Positions 42,816-51,513 of a DNA stretch of 64,000 nt are shown piece by piece; position 1 is the first letter of the stretch; every line of letters begins with the position of its first letter. A program made the position numbers and the translations under genes. The notes beneath the pieces were generated by a model that saw only the letters and a program-made list of their open reading frames with translations, made no database searches and was not told the DNA's origin. The DNA is from Lewinella sp050633125. Lineage in GTDB: Bacteria; Bacteroidota; Bacteroidia; Chitinophagales; Saprospiraceae. The stretch is from positions 1 to 64,000 of the forward strand of contig NZ_JBOEFX010000054.1 of assembly GCF_050633125.1 (NCBI RefSeq). The letters are read 5' to 3'.

Positions 42816-43340
42816 TTAAAACAAACTCGTTGCCTCTTTACGAATAGCCATTTGAGCTGTAGCCACAGGATCGTAGTCGCGTTGTTGCTGGTAGGCAAAC
42901 NNCAATGCATCTCGGTAAGCCTTGGCGGGAGCATCCTTGGGCAGCTTCTCGCTCACCAAATCTAAAAACTGAATCAAATCATCCCTTGTTGCTTTGATGA
43001 TTTCCCATAATTTTTCAGATACATAAATTTGTTGTGAGATATTGTGCTCAAACTCTTGCTGAACGGTCATCATGAGTGCAATCTTTAAAGTATTCGCCTG
43101 CATGCTACTACTGTCAGTACGCATGAGTAACCCCGGCAAGGATAACCGTTCAATAAGAAGCGATAGCCTTTCATAGGCCTGCATACGCAGCGGCGTAACC
43201 GCACTTTGGCGCTCCTGCCGAATGCGCTGTTCCTGCATTTGAAGTTGCTTGCGCAGCATTTCTCTAATGATAAAGTAGCTGGTCAACGCAACTACAATAG
43301 CAGGAATGGCGATCTTTATTATTTCTAGGAATACCATCAT
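42816..43340 (-). CDS. Membrane-anchored helical protein, function unknown (contains two N bases)
   Basis: A 174-residue protein with one N-terminal membrane segment (IIKIAIPAIVVALTSYFII), then a basic, helical region (LRKQLQMQEQRIRQERQS) and a compact helical domain (residues ~55-160). The two undetermined bases at 42901-42902 fall in one codon and keep the frame, so one residue is unknown. Either of two adjacent ATG codons could start it. Similar short proteins are common in Bacteroidota, but I know no role. A -7 box lies at 43435-43442. It may be co-transcribed with aminopeptidase P. Confidence 0.7.
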   Translation of the reverse strand: MMVFLEIIKIAIPAIVVALTSYFIIREMLRKQLQMQEQRIRQERQSAVTPLRMQAYERLSLLIERLSLPGLLMRTDSSSMQANTLKIALMMTVQQEFEHNISQQIYVSEKLWEIIKATRDDLIQFLDLVSEKLPKDAPAKAYRDALXFAYQQQRDYDPVATAQMAIRKEATSLF

Positions 43341-43434
43341 GGTCTTATCCGTGATTGTTGAAGCTTTTAGACAGCTTCATTGATTAAAGTAATTATTACT
43401 GATGTTTAGACAATCTTATAATGCACCAATGCCA

Positions 43435-43442
43435 CAAAAGTA
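43435..43442 (-). promoter_or_regulatory. -7 box (TACTTTTG)
   Basis: Perfect TAnnTTTG on the minus strand, about 95 bases before the ATG at 43340. Confidence 0.45.
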
Positions 43443-43567
43443 ACTGCTGCGCAAAGAATCTCCACTTTTCAGCGTTATTTTTTCACAAATGCCAACTAAG
43501 TGCTCATTGAGTATGTTTTGGATTTGTATCTTTACTTTGGAATCTATCTTAATAAGACATCATCAGT

Positions 43568-43918
43568 ATGAGCACGGTGAAAACGAGTATGCAACCCATT
43601 ACCCTTACGCCTGGCGCAGTTGAACAGCTTAAGCGAATACAGAAAGAACAGTCTGTCCCTTCAGACCACGGCTTACGTGTAGGAGTAAAAGGAGGAGGCT
43701 GCTCTGGTTTTTCTTATATCCTTGGCTTTGACCTGATCAAAGAGCAAGACGATGTTTACGAAATCGAAGGGATGAAAGTGATGGTCCAGAAAGCCCACGC
43801 GATCTATTTACTTGGTATGGAAGTTGATTGGCTAGACGGTTTAAATAACCGTGGCTTTACCTTCAATAACCCTAATGCCAAAGAATCTTGTGGCTGTGGA
43901 ACGTCCTTTTCTGCTTAA
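43568..43918 (+). CDS. IscA/HesB-type iron-sulfur cluster assembly protein
   Basis: An A-type carrier that receives an Fe-S cluster and passes it to apoproteins. The 116-residue protein has the three conserved cysteines of the family: Cys45 in GGGCSGFSY and the CGC pair at 108-110 (ESCGCGTSF). The FNNPNA motif before them is also conserved. The start at the ATG at 43568 gives the usual length. No suf or isc gene is adjacent, which is common for stand-alone A-type carriers. Confidence 0.93.
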   Translation: MSTVKTSMQPITLTPGAVEQLKRIQKEQSVPSDHGLRVGVKGGGCSGFSYILGFDLIKEQDDVYEIEGMKVMVQKAHAIYLLGMEVDWLDGLNNRGFTFNNPNAKESCGCGTSFSA

Positions 43919-44098
43919 AAACTTTCCATTCTTCTTGGTCATACACACCACGGAGTGGAAAACTAACACCCTAGTGAACATTCCTGATTAAACTATTGTC
44001 TAGGAAAAGAACTCCTATACGAATAAGGAGAAATAATTATTGCTATCTATTGTCAGATGCGAGCTAATTATTTCGACTTTTTTCTAAAAGTAGTGACC

Positions 44099-44106
44099 TA
44101 TATTTG
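44099..44106 (+). promoter_or_regulatory. -7 box (TATATTTG)
   Basis: Perfect TAnnTTTG, 30 bases before the ATG at 44137; no clear -33 TTG. Confidence 0.5.
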
Positions 44107-44136
44107 TCTTTTATATCCTACACTTAAATTTAAAAC

Positions 44137-46518
44137 ATGCAATTCATGATGCAACGTTTACTTACACTCGCCTTCTTGGTAATGGCCGCCGGTACTTTGA
44201 CCGCGCAAGACATTATCTGGGAAGAAGATTTCTCCAAAGGTATGGCAGGATGGAGCGTTAACCCTATTCTTTGTGGCTCAAATGTCAGCACTTATGGTGA
44301 TAACTCTGGTCCTGATTATGGTATTTGGACGCTTACCGAAGGAACAGAAAATGGTTCCCCCCTTGGATACGATGGGCTTACCTTTGAGTGGTCTTTTCTA
44401 AATGACACAGAGTATCAGTTTACCTTTGATACTGATGACGGTTCTGAATATGCTACTGTATATGGAACTTACAGCTTTTCTGGTGACACCCTAATCTCTT
44501 CTTTGAACGCCTCTACCGTACTGGCCAATGGCATAGCATTTGCCGAAACAACTGCTGGTGGTGTAGTAGAATGGGCTACTAATGCAGAACTTGAATTTCC
44601 AGCTTTTGTAGATGCTTACACCGGAAGAGGTGAACCTACGATAGTATACTCCGATGGAGGAAATACACTAACTTACACGCAGATCACCGATGCAGGTGAT
44701 GAATATGTATTCACTTACACCAAGCGCTCTGAGTGCGGAGCCATTTGGACCTGGAGCCCTAACGGCAACCTGGGCAACGGCATCTTCGGTTTCGAAGCAC
44801 CTGGCGCTATCTTTGTTAATTCAGCTACCCGTACCAATGGTACGATGATCATGAACAACATGTTCCAGATGTTCCGTGGCGACGCTGCTAACGTACCTGC
44901 ATCTAACCCTCCTCCGTACCCGCAGTACGTAGCAGAGTTGATTTCTCCTCCTATTGATATCTCAGCAGCGGATCGTGCTTTGTCAATTTCAATTTCGCAA
45001 ACCTTGCGCTATTTGAACTTGCCAACGGATGCCCCTGATGGTTTGAAGACCTCTTTCGCCGTAAGTACTGATGATGGCGCAACCTGGAGCCCAGCAACGG
45101 ATTTGAATCCGAACTTGGGAAACAATGTAATCCGCAGCAATCGCCAAACGGTTCCGATTCTAAATGCCCACACTGCTGGTGCTGATGAAATTCGGATCAA
45201 AATCACCTTTGCAACAGATTATTACTTCTGGGGTATTGATGATATCTCTATCCAGGAGCGTATCGGTTACGACATTCAGGCGAATGCCAACTTCTTTGCT
45301 ATTCCTGATAACGTAAACACACCTTACTCTCAGCTTCAGCCTCAGTACTTCATGTCTGATATCCAGAACAATGGTGGTTTAGTGGCTGAAAACGTACAGC
45401 TGAACCTTCAGATCGTAAACGTTACTGATGGTGGTACTGTGGTTTATGACCAGACTAAAAACTATGGCAACATTGCTGTAGATTCTATTGCAGAGAATGA
45501 TTTCATCGATACTACGATGCCGTTGGATCTTGCACCAGATGAATCGTCTCTTGGTTTTTATGAAGGTACTTATATTTTGAGCCAGGATTCTACCGATGTC
45601 AATCCTGGAAATGATTCTCTGTTCTTTAGCTTCTCTGTTACCGATTCTTTATTTGCTAAGGAAACAGGCCCTACCCGTGCTATCTTCCTTACCAACGACC
45701 GCGATTGGTTCATTGGTAACAGCTACTACGTGCCTAATGGCGAAAACTGGTATGCTCGTTTCATGTCTTTCATGATCAGTAATGTTTCTGATGCTCAGTC
45801 TACTGGTGTTACGACTTTCCTTTATGAGTCTGACGGAGATGTAGATGGCGATGGACGTATCGGACCTGATGAGTATGGTAATGTGCCTATTGCCTTCAAT
45901 GAATACATGTTTGATGGTACAGAAGATGAAGTATTAATTACCATCCCTGTAGACTTGGAAGGAGAGGGCATTGAAATGACCAGTGGCAAATATTACTTTG
46001 CTGTTGTACAGTATGTTGCTGCAAATGCAGATGACCAGGTAGCTATTTCTGCAAGTGAAGATTATAACTACGCTGCTAATAACTTCATTACTGATTCTAT
46101 TGGCATTGAGCAGTACTCTGATGTTGTGGATTTGGTGGCTGAAGAACCAAACTTCTTCTCTGGTGGCTTTGGTGGTACATCTGTGCCTGTGGTGCGTCTA
46201 TCTATTGGTGATAACCCATTCCTGGATCAGCCTGCAATTACAGCTATCGAAACGGTACTTCCTACGGAGTTTGGGGTGAATGTATACCCTGTTCCTGCAA
46301 AAGACAACTTCAATATGAAAGTTGACTTCCCTAAGCAGGTGGATGTGCTTGTTCGTTTGTACGATCAAACTGGACGTATCATTCTTACCCAAGAATTTGA
46401 TAAGCTACAGAACGGTACTTTCAACTACGATGTACGTTCGCTTGCTAGCGGTTTGTACTTCCTACAGTTGGATACCGATGCTGGTACACGTATCGAGAAG
46501 ATCGTTGTACAACACTAG
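44137..46518 (+). CDS. Large secreted protein with T9SS type A tail
   Basis: A 793-residue exported protein. The signal peptide (LLTLAFLVMAAGTLTAQ) is followed by a jelly-roll-like region (about 25-370; DISAADRALSISISQTLRY) as found in MAM/choice-of-anchor modules. Next is a ~310-residue beta module also present in the next gene (WFIGNSYYVPNGENW, TFLYESDGDVDGDGRIGPDEY with a calcium-loop-like DxDxDG, FNEYMFDGTEDE). The last ~80 residues are a type A sorting domain (VYPVPAKDNF, LASGLYFLQL). Its codons favour a few forms (CGT, GGT), suggesting high expression. Function unknown. Confidence 0.85.
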   Translation: MQFMMQRLLTLAFLVMAAGTLTAQDIIWEEDFSKGMAGWSVNPILCGSNVSTYGDNSGPDYGIWTLTEGTENGSPLGYDGLTFEWSFLNDTEYQFTFDTDDGSEYATVYGTYSFSGDTLISSLNASTVLANGIAFAETTAGGVVEWATNAELEFPAFVDAYTGRGEPTIVYSDGGNTLTYTQITDAGDEYVFTYTKRSECGAIWTWSPNGNLGNGIFGFEAPGAIFVNSATRTNGTMIMNNMFQMFRGDAANVPASNPPPYPQYVAELISPPIDISAADRALSISISQTLRYLNLPTDAPDGLKTSFAVSTDDGATWSPATDLNPNLGNNVIRSNRQTVPILNAHTAGADEIRIKITFATDYYFWGIDDISIQERIGYDIQANANFFAIPDNVNTPYSQLQPQYFMSDIQNNGGLVAENVQLNLQIVNVTDGGTVVYDQTKNYGNIAVDSIAENDFIDTTMPLDLAPDESSLGFYEGTYILSQDSTDVNPGNDSLFFSFSVTDSLFAKETGPTRAIFLTNDRDWFIGNSYYVPNGENWYARFMSFMISNVSDAQSTGVTTFLYESDGDVDGDGRIGPDEYGNVPIAFNEYMFDGTEDEVLITIPVDLEGEGIEMTSGKYYFAVVQYVAANADDQVAISASEDYNYAANNFITDSIGIEQYSDVVDLVAEEPNFFSGGFGGTSVPVVRLSIGDNPFLDQPAITAIETVLPTEFGVNVYPVPAKDNFNMKVDFPKQVDVLVRLYDQTGRIILTQEFDKLQNGTFNYDVRSLASGLYFLQLDTDAGTRIEKIVVQH

Positions 46519-46533
46519 TCGTAGGCTTTTTAT

Positions 46534-46615
46534 GCTAAAACCTGTGTTTTAGCAAGTCTTTTGACAAAAACAGCGGGCTGATTCAGTTGATACTGAGTCA
46601 GCCCGTTTTATTTTT
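46534..46615 (+). terminator. Two successive terminator hairpins
   Basis: GCTAAAAC/GTTTTAGC at 46534-46553, then a longer stem (CGGGCTGA-TCAG with CTGA-TCAGCCCG, 46574-46605) followed by TTTTATTTTT. The second is a strong Rho-independent terminator. Confidence 0.85.
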
Positions 46616-46616
46616 G
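46609..46616 (+). promoter_or_regulatory. -7 box (TATTTTTG) overlapping the terminator tail
   Basis: Perfect TAnnTTTG, 15 bases before the ATG at 46632. It shares its bases with the T-run of the preceding terminator. Confidence 0.45.
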
Positions 46617-46631
46617 ATAGAATATAAATAA

Positions 46632-47972
46632 ATGATTATGCGACTTCTCTCTACACACTTACTTCTTAGCCTTTGTGCTATCTTTCTTTTTTCAATTCCT
46701 CTCAATGCTCAAGGCGGACCAGATTTGGAACTGGATACCACCTTTTATGTCATTCCGGAAAACGCACAAGCGCCAACAGCGCTTTTTAACCCCCAATACT
46801 TTGCGGTTAATGTCCTCAATACAGGAGATGAGGCCGCCAATGATGTGATTGTAAACTGCCAGATTACCAATCTTACAACTGGAGAAGTAATCTATAGTGT
46901 TGAAAAAAACTATGGCGAGCTATTGCCCGGAGAAAGCATCGGAAATGATGTACTCAATGAAGAGCCTTTCAACTTACCATTAACTAATTTTTTTGTAGAA
47001 AGAGATTACTGGGGTACCTACATTGTTACGACCACCAGCAATGATATTAACCCTCAAAATGACACCATTCACTTCAATTTTTCTTCTAGCTACGAAAGCC
47101 TGGCAAAAGAATCCGGGCGGACAGGAGGGATTAGACTGCAAGGATCAAATTACTATATAGGCACTTGCTTTTATATCCCTGAGCCTTATACCTTTGAAGT
47201 AAGAGATGTGGAATTTATGATTGATAATGCATCGGAAGTTTCGGAAGGGCAAGGGGCGGTTACTATTCTACTCTACGAAACCCTGGGGGATCAAAACCAA
47301 GATGGTGTTATTGATACGTTGGAATATGATTATACCCCCATCTATTTTAATGAATACCTCTTTGATGGTTCTGAAAATCAAACGCTGGTACGTTCTCCTA
47401 TTCACATAGACTCGGAAGGCCCATATGATCGACTAACTTTGCCCGGAGGGAAATATTACCTGATCGTACTTGAATATGTAAGTGAAGACGAAGAAGACAC
47501 CATTGTGATTTCAGTAAGCGATGAATACGATTACCATGCCAATAGTGTTATTTCTAATCAAATGGATTTGCCTCAATATGCTCATGTTATCTACTCCGAT
47601 AGCCTTGGTGGAGATCGACCAAACTTCGTGATAAATGGCTTAGGGACCAATATTACTCCACTTATTCGGCTGAAACCTTTCGTTCCAGTTGGAAATACTC
47701 AAAGCAATTCACTGCCTCCTAATTATCAAATTACAATTGCTCCAAACCCTGCTGATGAGTACTTTACGCTGGTATTTGATTTTCCAGAGCAGGCAGCAAC
47801 TCAAATGGCATTATTCAACCAAGCAGGCCGCTTAGTCAAGACTTATCCTTCTCAAAAGGTATACAGAGAAACGATTTCAGAAAACTGCCAAAACTTACCA
47901 AACGGTATATACACGCTGCAAGTAGCAACGGAGAAAGGGAATACTAGCAGGAGTATTGTGGTGCAGCACTAA
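46632..47972 (+). CDS. Secreted T9SS type A protein, paralogue of the preceding gene's C-terminal part
   Basis: A 446-residue exported protein with a signal peptide (LLLSLCAIFLFSIPLNAQ). From about residue 25 it aligns with the second half of the preceding protein: FYVIPENAQAPTALFNPQYF versus FFAIPDNVNTPYSQLQPQYF, then the FNEYLFDGSENQ and YHANSVISNQ-type segments. It ends in its own type A sorting domain (IAPNPADEYF, LPNGIYTLQV). The ~370-residue N-terminal module of the neighbour is missing. The two genes are a tandem duplication, separated by a terminator and with separate promoters. Confidence 0.85.
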   Translation: MIMRLLSTHLLLSLCAIFLFSIPLNAQGGPDLELDTTFYVIPENAQAPTALFNPQYFAVNVLNTGDEAANDVIVNCQITNLTTGEVIYSVEKNYGELLPGESIGNDVLNEEPFNLPLTNFFVERDYWGTYIVTTTSNDINPQNDTIHFNFSSSYESLAKESGRTGGIRLQGSNYYIGTCFYIPEPYTFEVRDVEFMIDNASEVSEGQGAVTILLYETLGDQNQDGVIDTLEYDYTPIYFNEYLFDGSENQTLVRSPIHIDSEGPYDRLTLPGGKYYLIVLEYVSEDEEDTIVISVSDEYDYHANSVISNQMDLPQYAHVIYSDSLGGDRPNFVINGLGTNITPLIRLKPFVPVGNTQSNSLPPNYQITIAPNPADEYFTLVFDFPEQAATQMALFNQAGRLVKTYPSQKVYRETISENCQNLPNGIYTLQVATEKGNTSRSIVVQH

Positions 47973-47974
47973 GC

Positions 47975-48012
47975 TAGAACGGGCTTTTGACGCAAGTCAA
48001 AAGCCCGTTCTA
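47975..48012. terminator. 17-bp perfect hairpin with GCAA loop between convergent genes
   Basis: 47975-47991 pairs fully with 47996-48012 around a GCAA tetraloop; the stem itself contains CTTTT. It lies between the T9SS gene and the icd stop and probably serves both strands. Confidence 0.75.
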
Positions 48013-48043
48013 AAAGTTAAGTCACGAAGTGATTTACACCAAC

Positions 48044-50266
48044 CTAAATGCTAGCTAAAATACCATTTAGTGTTTCACTAGGCCTCATTGCTTTATTTAC
48101 CATAGAGACTTGTGGGTAGTAATAGCCATCAATATCAACAGGAGCCCCTTGAGCATCGAGTAGTTCTTGAAGAATTACTGCTTCTTTAGCAGCTAACTCT
48201 GTCGCCACAGTAGCAAATTTCTCCTTCAATTGCTTGTTTTCGTTTTGCTCCGAAAGTGCTTCCGCCCAATATTTAGCTAGGAAAAAGTGGCTTCCTCTAT
48301 TGTCGAGTTCGTTCACTTTCCGAGAAGGTGACTTGTCATTTTGCAAGAATTCCGAAGTAGCTTTATCCAAAGTGCTTCCCAAGATGACTGCACCTGAATT
48401 ATCAAATGTAGACCCAAGGTGTTCCAATGACACTGCTAATGCTAAAAACTCACCAAGAGAATCCCACCTTAGGTGTCCTTCTTCAACGAACTGTTGTACA
48501 TGCTTAGGTGCAGATCCACCAGCTCCTGTTTCAAACAAGCCTCCTCCGTTCATCAATGGAACAATAGAAAGCATTTTAGCACTTGTCCCTACTTCTAAAA
48601 TTGGAAATAAGTCGGTATTGTAATCTCTCAGCACATTACCTGTCACAGAAATAGTATCCTTGCCTTCTTTAATCCTATTCAGCGAAAATCTAGTTGCTGC
48701 AGAAGGTGACATCGTGTGAATCTCCAACCCATCCGTATTGTGATCCCCTAGGTATTTATCGACTTTCTTGATTAACTCTCTATCGTGAGCGCGTTCTTCG
48801 TCTAGCCAAAAAACGATAGGAGTGTCGCTAGATCTTGATCTGTTGACGGCCAGTTTAACCCAATCTTGGATAGGTAAATCTTTCACCTGGCATGCTCTCC
48901 AGATATCACCTGCTTCTACGTCGTGTGACATTAGGACATTTCCGTCGCCATCAACAATCTCTACTTTTCCGTCTGCGGCTATCTCAAATGTCTTGTCGTG
49001 AGAGCCGTATTCTTCTGCTTTTTGTGCCATCAAACCTACGTTTGGCACACTACCCATTGTTGTGGGATCAAAAGCGCCATGCTCTTTACAGAAATCAATA
49101 GTTTCCTGGTAAATCCCAGCATAGCTACTATCAGGGATGACTGCTTTGGTATCTTTTTGCTCGCCATTTTTGTCCCACATCTGTCCAGAAGTACGGATCA
49201 TAGCAGGCATTGATGCATCAATGATCACATCACTTGGTACGTGCAAGTTTGTAATTCCTTTATCACTATTAACCATCGCTAGATCTGGGCGATCTGCATA
49301 ACAGGCATTTATATCAGCAAGAATTTCTGCTTTTTCTGATGCATCCAATTCATCTAGTTTTGCAATCAAGTCGCCAAAACCGTTGGTTACATCTACGCCG
49401 ATTTTTTCAAATGTATCAGCATGTTTTGAAAATACAGGTGCAAAGAAGCTTCTGACAGCGTGACCAAAAATGATGGGGTCCGAAACTTTCATCATAGTAG
49501 CCTTCATGTGCAGTGAAAAGAGTACATCTTTTTCTTTTGCATCACGAATGTTTTCATCCAGGAAGCTTAGCAAAGCTTTTTTGCTCATGAATGTTCCATC
49601 AATAATTTCGCCCGCCAATAAAGCTAAGTTATCCTTGAGGATGGTTTTCGTCCCAGCTTGATCTACATGCTGAATAGTTACTGTAGTATCAACTGGAATA
49701 GTAATCGATTTTTCGTTTGCTTTGAAATCTCCTGACGACATGGTGGCTACATGCGATTTTGAATCAGCTGTCCATTTACCCATTCTGTGTGGATGCTTTC
49801 TGGCATAAGCCTTGACAGGCTTCGGAGCGCGTCTGTCTGAGTTTCCTTCTCGTAATACTGGATTTACAGCACTTCCTTTAATCTTGTTGTAGCGATTTCT
49901 AATGGCCTTTTCTTCTTCAGAATTTGCTTCTTCCGGATAATCAGGGATGGCAAAGCCTTTTGCTTGTAGCTCTTCAATTGCAGCAATCAACTGTGGTACA
50001 GAAGCACTAATATTAGGTAATTTAATGATGTTAGCTTCTGGTTGTTTTGCAAGCGTTCCCAGTTCTAATAAATCATCAGAGACTTTTTGATCATCAGAAA
50101 GGAAGTCTGGAAATGCAGACAAAATCCTGGCTGCAAGAGAAATGTCTCTTGTTTCTACTTCAACACCAGCTGACTTGGTGAAAGCTTGAACAATAGGTAA
50201 AAAAGAATGAGTTGCCAAGAACGGTGCCTCATCAGTCTTTGTATAAATTATCTTCTGTGTACTCAT
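48044..50266 (-). CDS. icd: Monomeric NADP-dependent isocitrate dehydrogenase
   Basis: Oxidises isocitrate to 2-oxoglutarate with NADP in the citric acid cycle. The 740-residue length is that of the monomeric (IDH-II) type, unrelated in sequence layout to the common 420-residue dimeric enzyme. The start is the ATG at 50266 (MSTQKIIYTKTDEAP, typical of the family); the frame extends 26 codons further but crosses the -7 box. Family segments are seen throughout: NIIKLPNISASVPQL, EGNSDRRAPKPVK, VPDSSYAGIYQ, and the closing YYYPQVSMVNKAMRPSETLN. Confidence 0.96.
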   Translation of the reverse strand: MSTQKIIYTKTDEAPFLATHSFLPIVQAFTKSAGVEVETRDISLAARILSAFPDFLSDDQKVSDDLLELGTLAKQPEANIIKLPNISASVPQLIAAIEELQAKGFAIPDYPEEANSEEEKAIRNRYNKIKGSAVNPVLREGNSDRRAPKPVKAYARKHPHRMGKWTADSKSHVATMSSGDFKANEKSITIPVDTTVTIQHVDQAGTKTILKDNLALLAGEIIDGTFMSKKALLSFLDENIRDAKEKDVLFSLHMKATMMKVSDPIIFGHAVRSFFAPVFSKHADTFEKIGVDVTNGFGDLIAKLDELDASEKAEILADINACYADRPDLAMVNSDKGITNLHVPSDVIIDASMPAMIRTSGQMWDKNGEQKDTKAVIPDSSYAGIYQETIDFCKEHGAFDPTTMGSVPNVGLMAQKAEEYGSHDKTFEIAADGKVEIVDGDGNVLMSHDVEAGDIWRACQVKDLPIQDWVKLAVNRSRSSDTPIVFWLDEERAHDRELIKKVDKYLGDHNTDGLEIHTMSPSAATRFSLNRIKEGKDTISVTGNVLRDYNTDLFPILEVGTSAKMLSIVPLMNGGGLFETGAGGSAPKHVQQFVEEGHLRWDSLGEFLALAVSLEHLGSTFDNSGAVILGSTLDKATSEFLQNDKSPSRKVNELDNRGSHFFLAKYWAEALSEQNENKQLKEKFATVATELAAKEAVILQELLDAQGAPVDIDGYYYPQVSMVNKAMRPSETLNGILASI

Positions 50267-50306
50267 ATTTATTATCCCGTTTGAAATCGTTATTTTTATA
50301 ACCGCA

Positions 50307-50314
50307 CAAAAGTA
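50307..50314 (-). promoter_or_regulatory. -7 box (TACTTTTG) for icd
   Basis: Perfect TAnnTTTG on the minus strand, 41 bases before the ATG at 50266. Confidence 0.5.
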
Positions 50315-50404
50315 AGAATTTCTCCGCTTCTTACTAACTTGCAAACACGATCAAAAAACATCTAGTTTGTTTTTTAGGGTATTTTTTTCTGACGAATTCA
50401 AAAT

Positions 50405-51442
50405 ATGCGAAATCCTCACTTGGATCCTGATAAAGATCAGCTACCGGCAGATGATCAGCAATACGAAAGAGCACTACGTCCCAAGGCATTGGATGACTTC
50501 AGTGGTCAACCTAAAATTGTTGAAAATCTAAAAATATTCATCCAGGCCGCTAAACAACGTGGGGAAGCACTGGACCATGTTTTGCTACACGGCCCTCCGG
50601 GATTAGGGAAAACGACCTTGTCACATATTGTTTCCAACGAAATGGGCGCGGAGTTGAAGATGACCAGTGGCCCTGTCTTGGAAAAACCAGGAGACCTAGC
50701 CGGTTTACTTACCAATTTATCCGAAGGGGATGTGCTCTTTATTGATGAGATTCATCGATTAAATACCGTCGTCGAAGAGTACCTCTACTCCGCGATGGAA
50801 GATTATCGGATTGATATCATGATTGATAGCGGCCCCAATGCACGGACTGTTCAAATTAGCCTGAGTCCATTTACGCTGATTGGCGCGACCACCCGCTTAG
50901 GACTGTTAACAGCTCCAATGCGTGAGCGTTTTGGTATTACCTGTCTGCTGGATTATTACGATGCCGCTACCTTAAGTAAAATCATTATTCGTTCTGCCGG
51001 AATTCTGCAAGTGCCCATCAATGGCCCAGGCTCAATGGAGATCGCCCGCCGAAGCAGAGGCACACCTCGTATAGCCAATGCTCTATTACGCCGAATCAGG
51101 GATTTTGCTCAAGTAAAAGGCAACGGAAACATAGATGTGGCAATTGCAAAGTATGGCCTGGAAGCCCTTAATGTTGATGAAGGCGGCCTCGATGAAATGG
51201 ACAACAAGATATTGAGTGCAATCGTCCACAAATTTAAAGGTGGCCCGGTTGGAATCACGACCATCGCTACCGCAGTAGGAGAGGAGTCTGGCACCATCGA
51301 AGAAGTCCACGAACCTTTCCTGATTATGGAAGGTTATATCCAACGAACACCCCGAGGGCGAGAGGCTACTGAAAAAACCTACCGCCATCTTGGCCTCGTC
51401 CCTCCGGGACGTACAGGGACTTTGTTTGAGATTGCAGAATAG
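50405..51442 (+). CDS. ruvB: Holliday junction branch-migration helicase RuvB
   Basis: The hexameric AAA+ motor that drives branch migration of Holliday junctions with RuvA. The 345-residue protein has the conserved N-terminus (ALRPKALDDFSGQ), Walker A GPPGLGKT (63-70), Walker B LFIDEIHRL (111-119), the sensor 1 region (TLIGATTRLGLLTAPMRERFG) and the Arg finger segment. A winged-helix end follows (EVHEPFLIMEGYIQRTPRGR). It is complete and monocistronic; neither ruvA nor ruvC is in the window. Confidence 0.97.
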   Translation: MRNPHLDPDKDQLPADDQQYERALRPKALDDFSGQPKIVENLKIFIQAAKQRGEALDHVLLHGPPGLGKTTLSHIVSNEMGAELKMTSGPVLEKPGDLAGLLTNLSEGDVLFIDEIHRLNTVVEEYLYSAMEDYRIDIMIDSGPNARTVQISLSPFTLIGATTRLGLLTAPMRERFGITCLLDYYDAATLSKIIIRSAGILQVPINGPGSMEIARRSRGTPRIANALLRRIRDFAQVKGNGNIDVAIAKYGLEALNVDEGGLDEMDNKILSAIVHKFKGGPVGITTIATAVGEESGTIEEVHEPFLIMEGYIQRTPRGREATEKTYRHLGLVPPGRTGTLFEIAE

Positions 51443-51489
51443 AAATTCTCAAACATCGTCATTTGAGTAAATTAGGGGGATTTATATTT

Positions 51490-51513
51490 CCTTATATAAC
51501 TTATATGGTTCAA
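51490..51513. repeat. Fragment of the palindromic element (copy 3)
   Basis: CTTATATAACTTATATGGTT and the following CAA resemble the right arm of copies 1 and 2 (CTTATAATCCCTTATATGGT). The left arm and core are missing. The ATG used for the next gene lies inside it. Confidence 0.6.
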
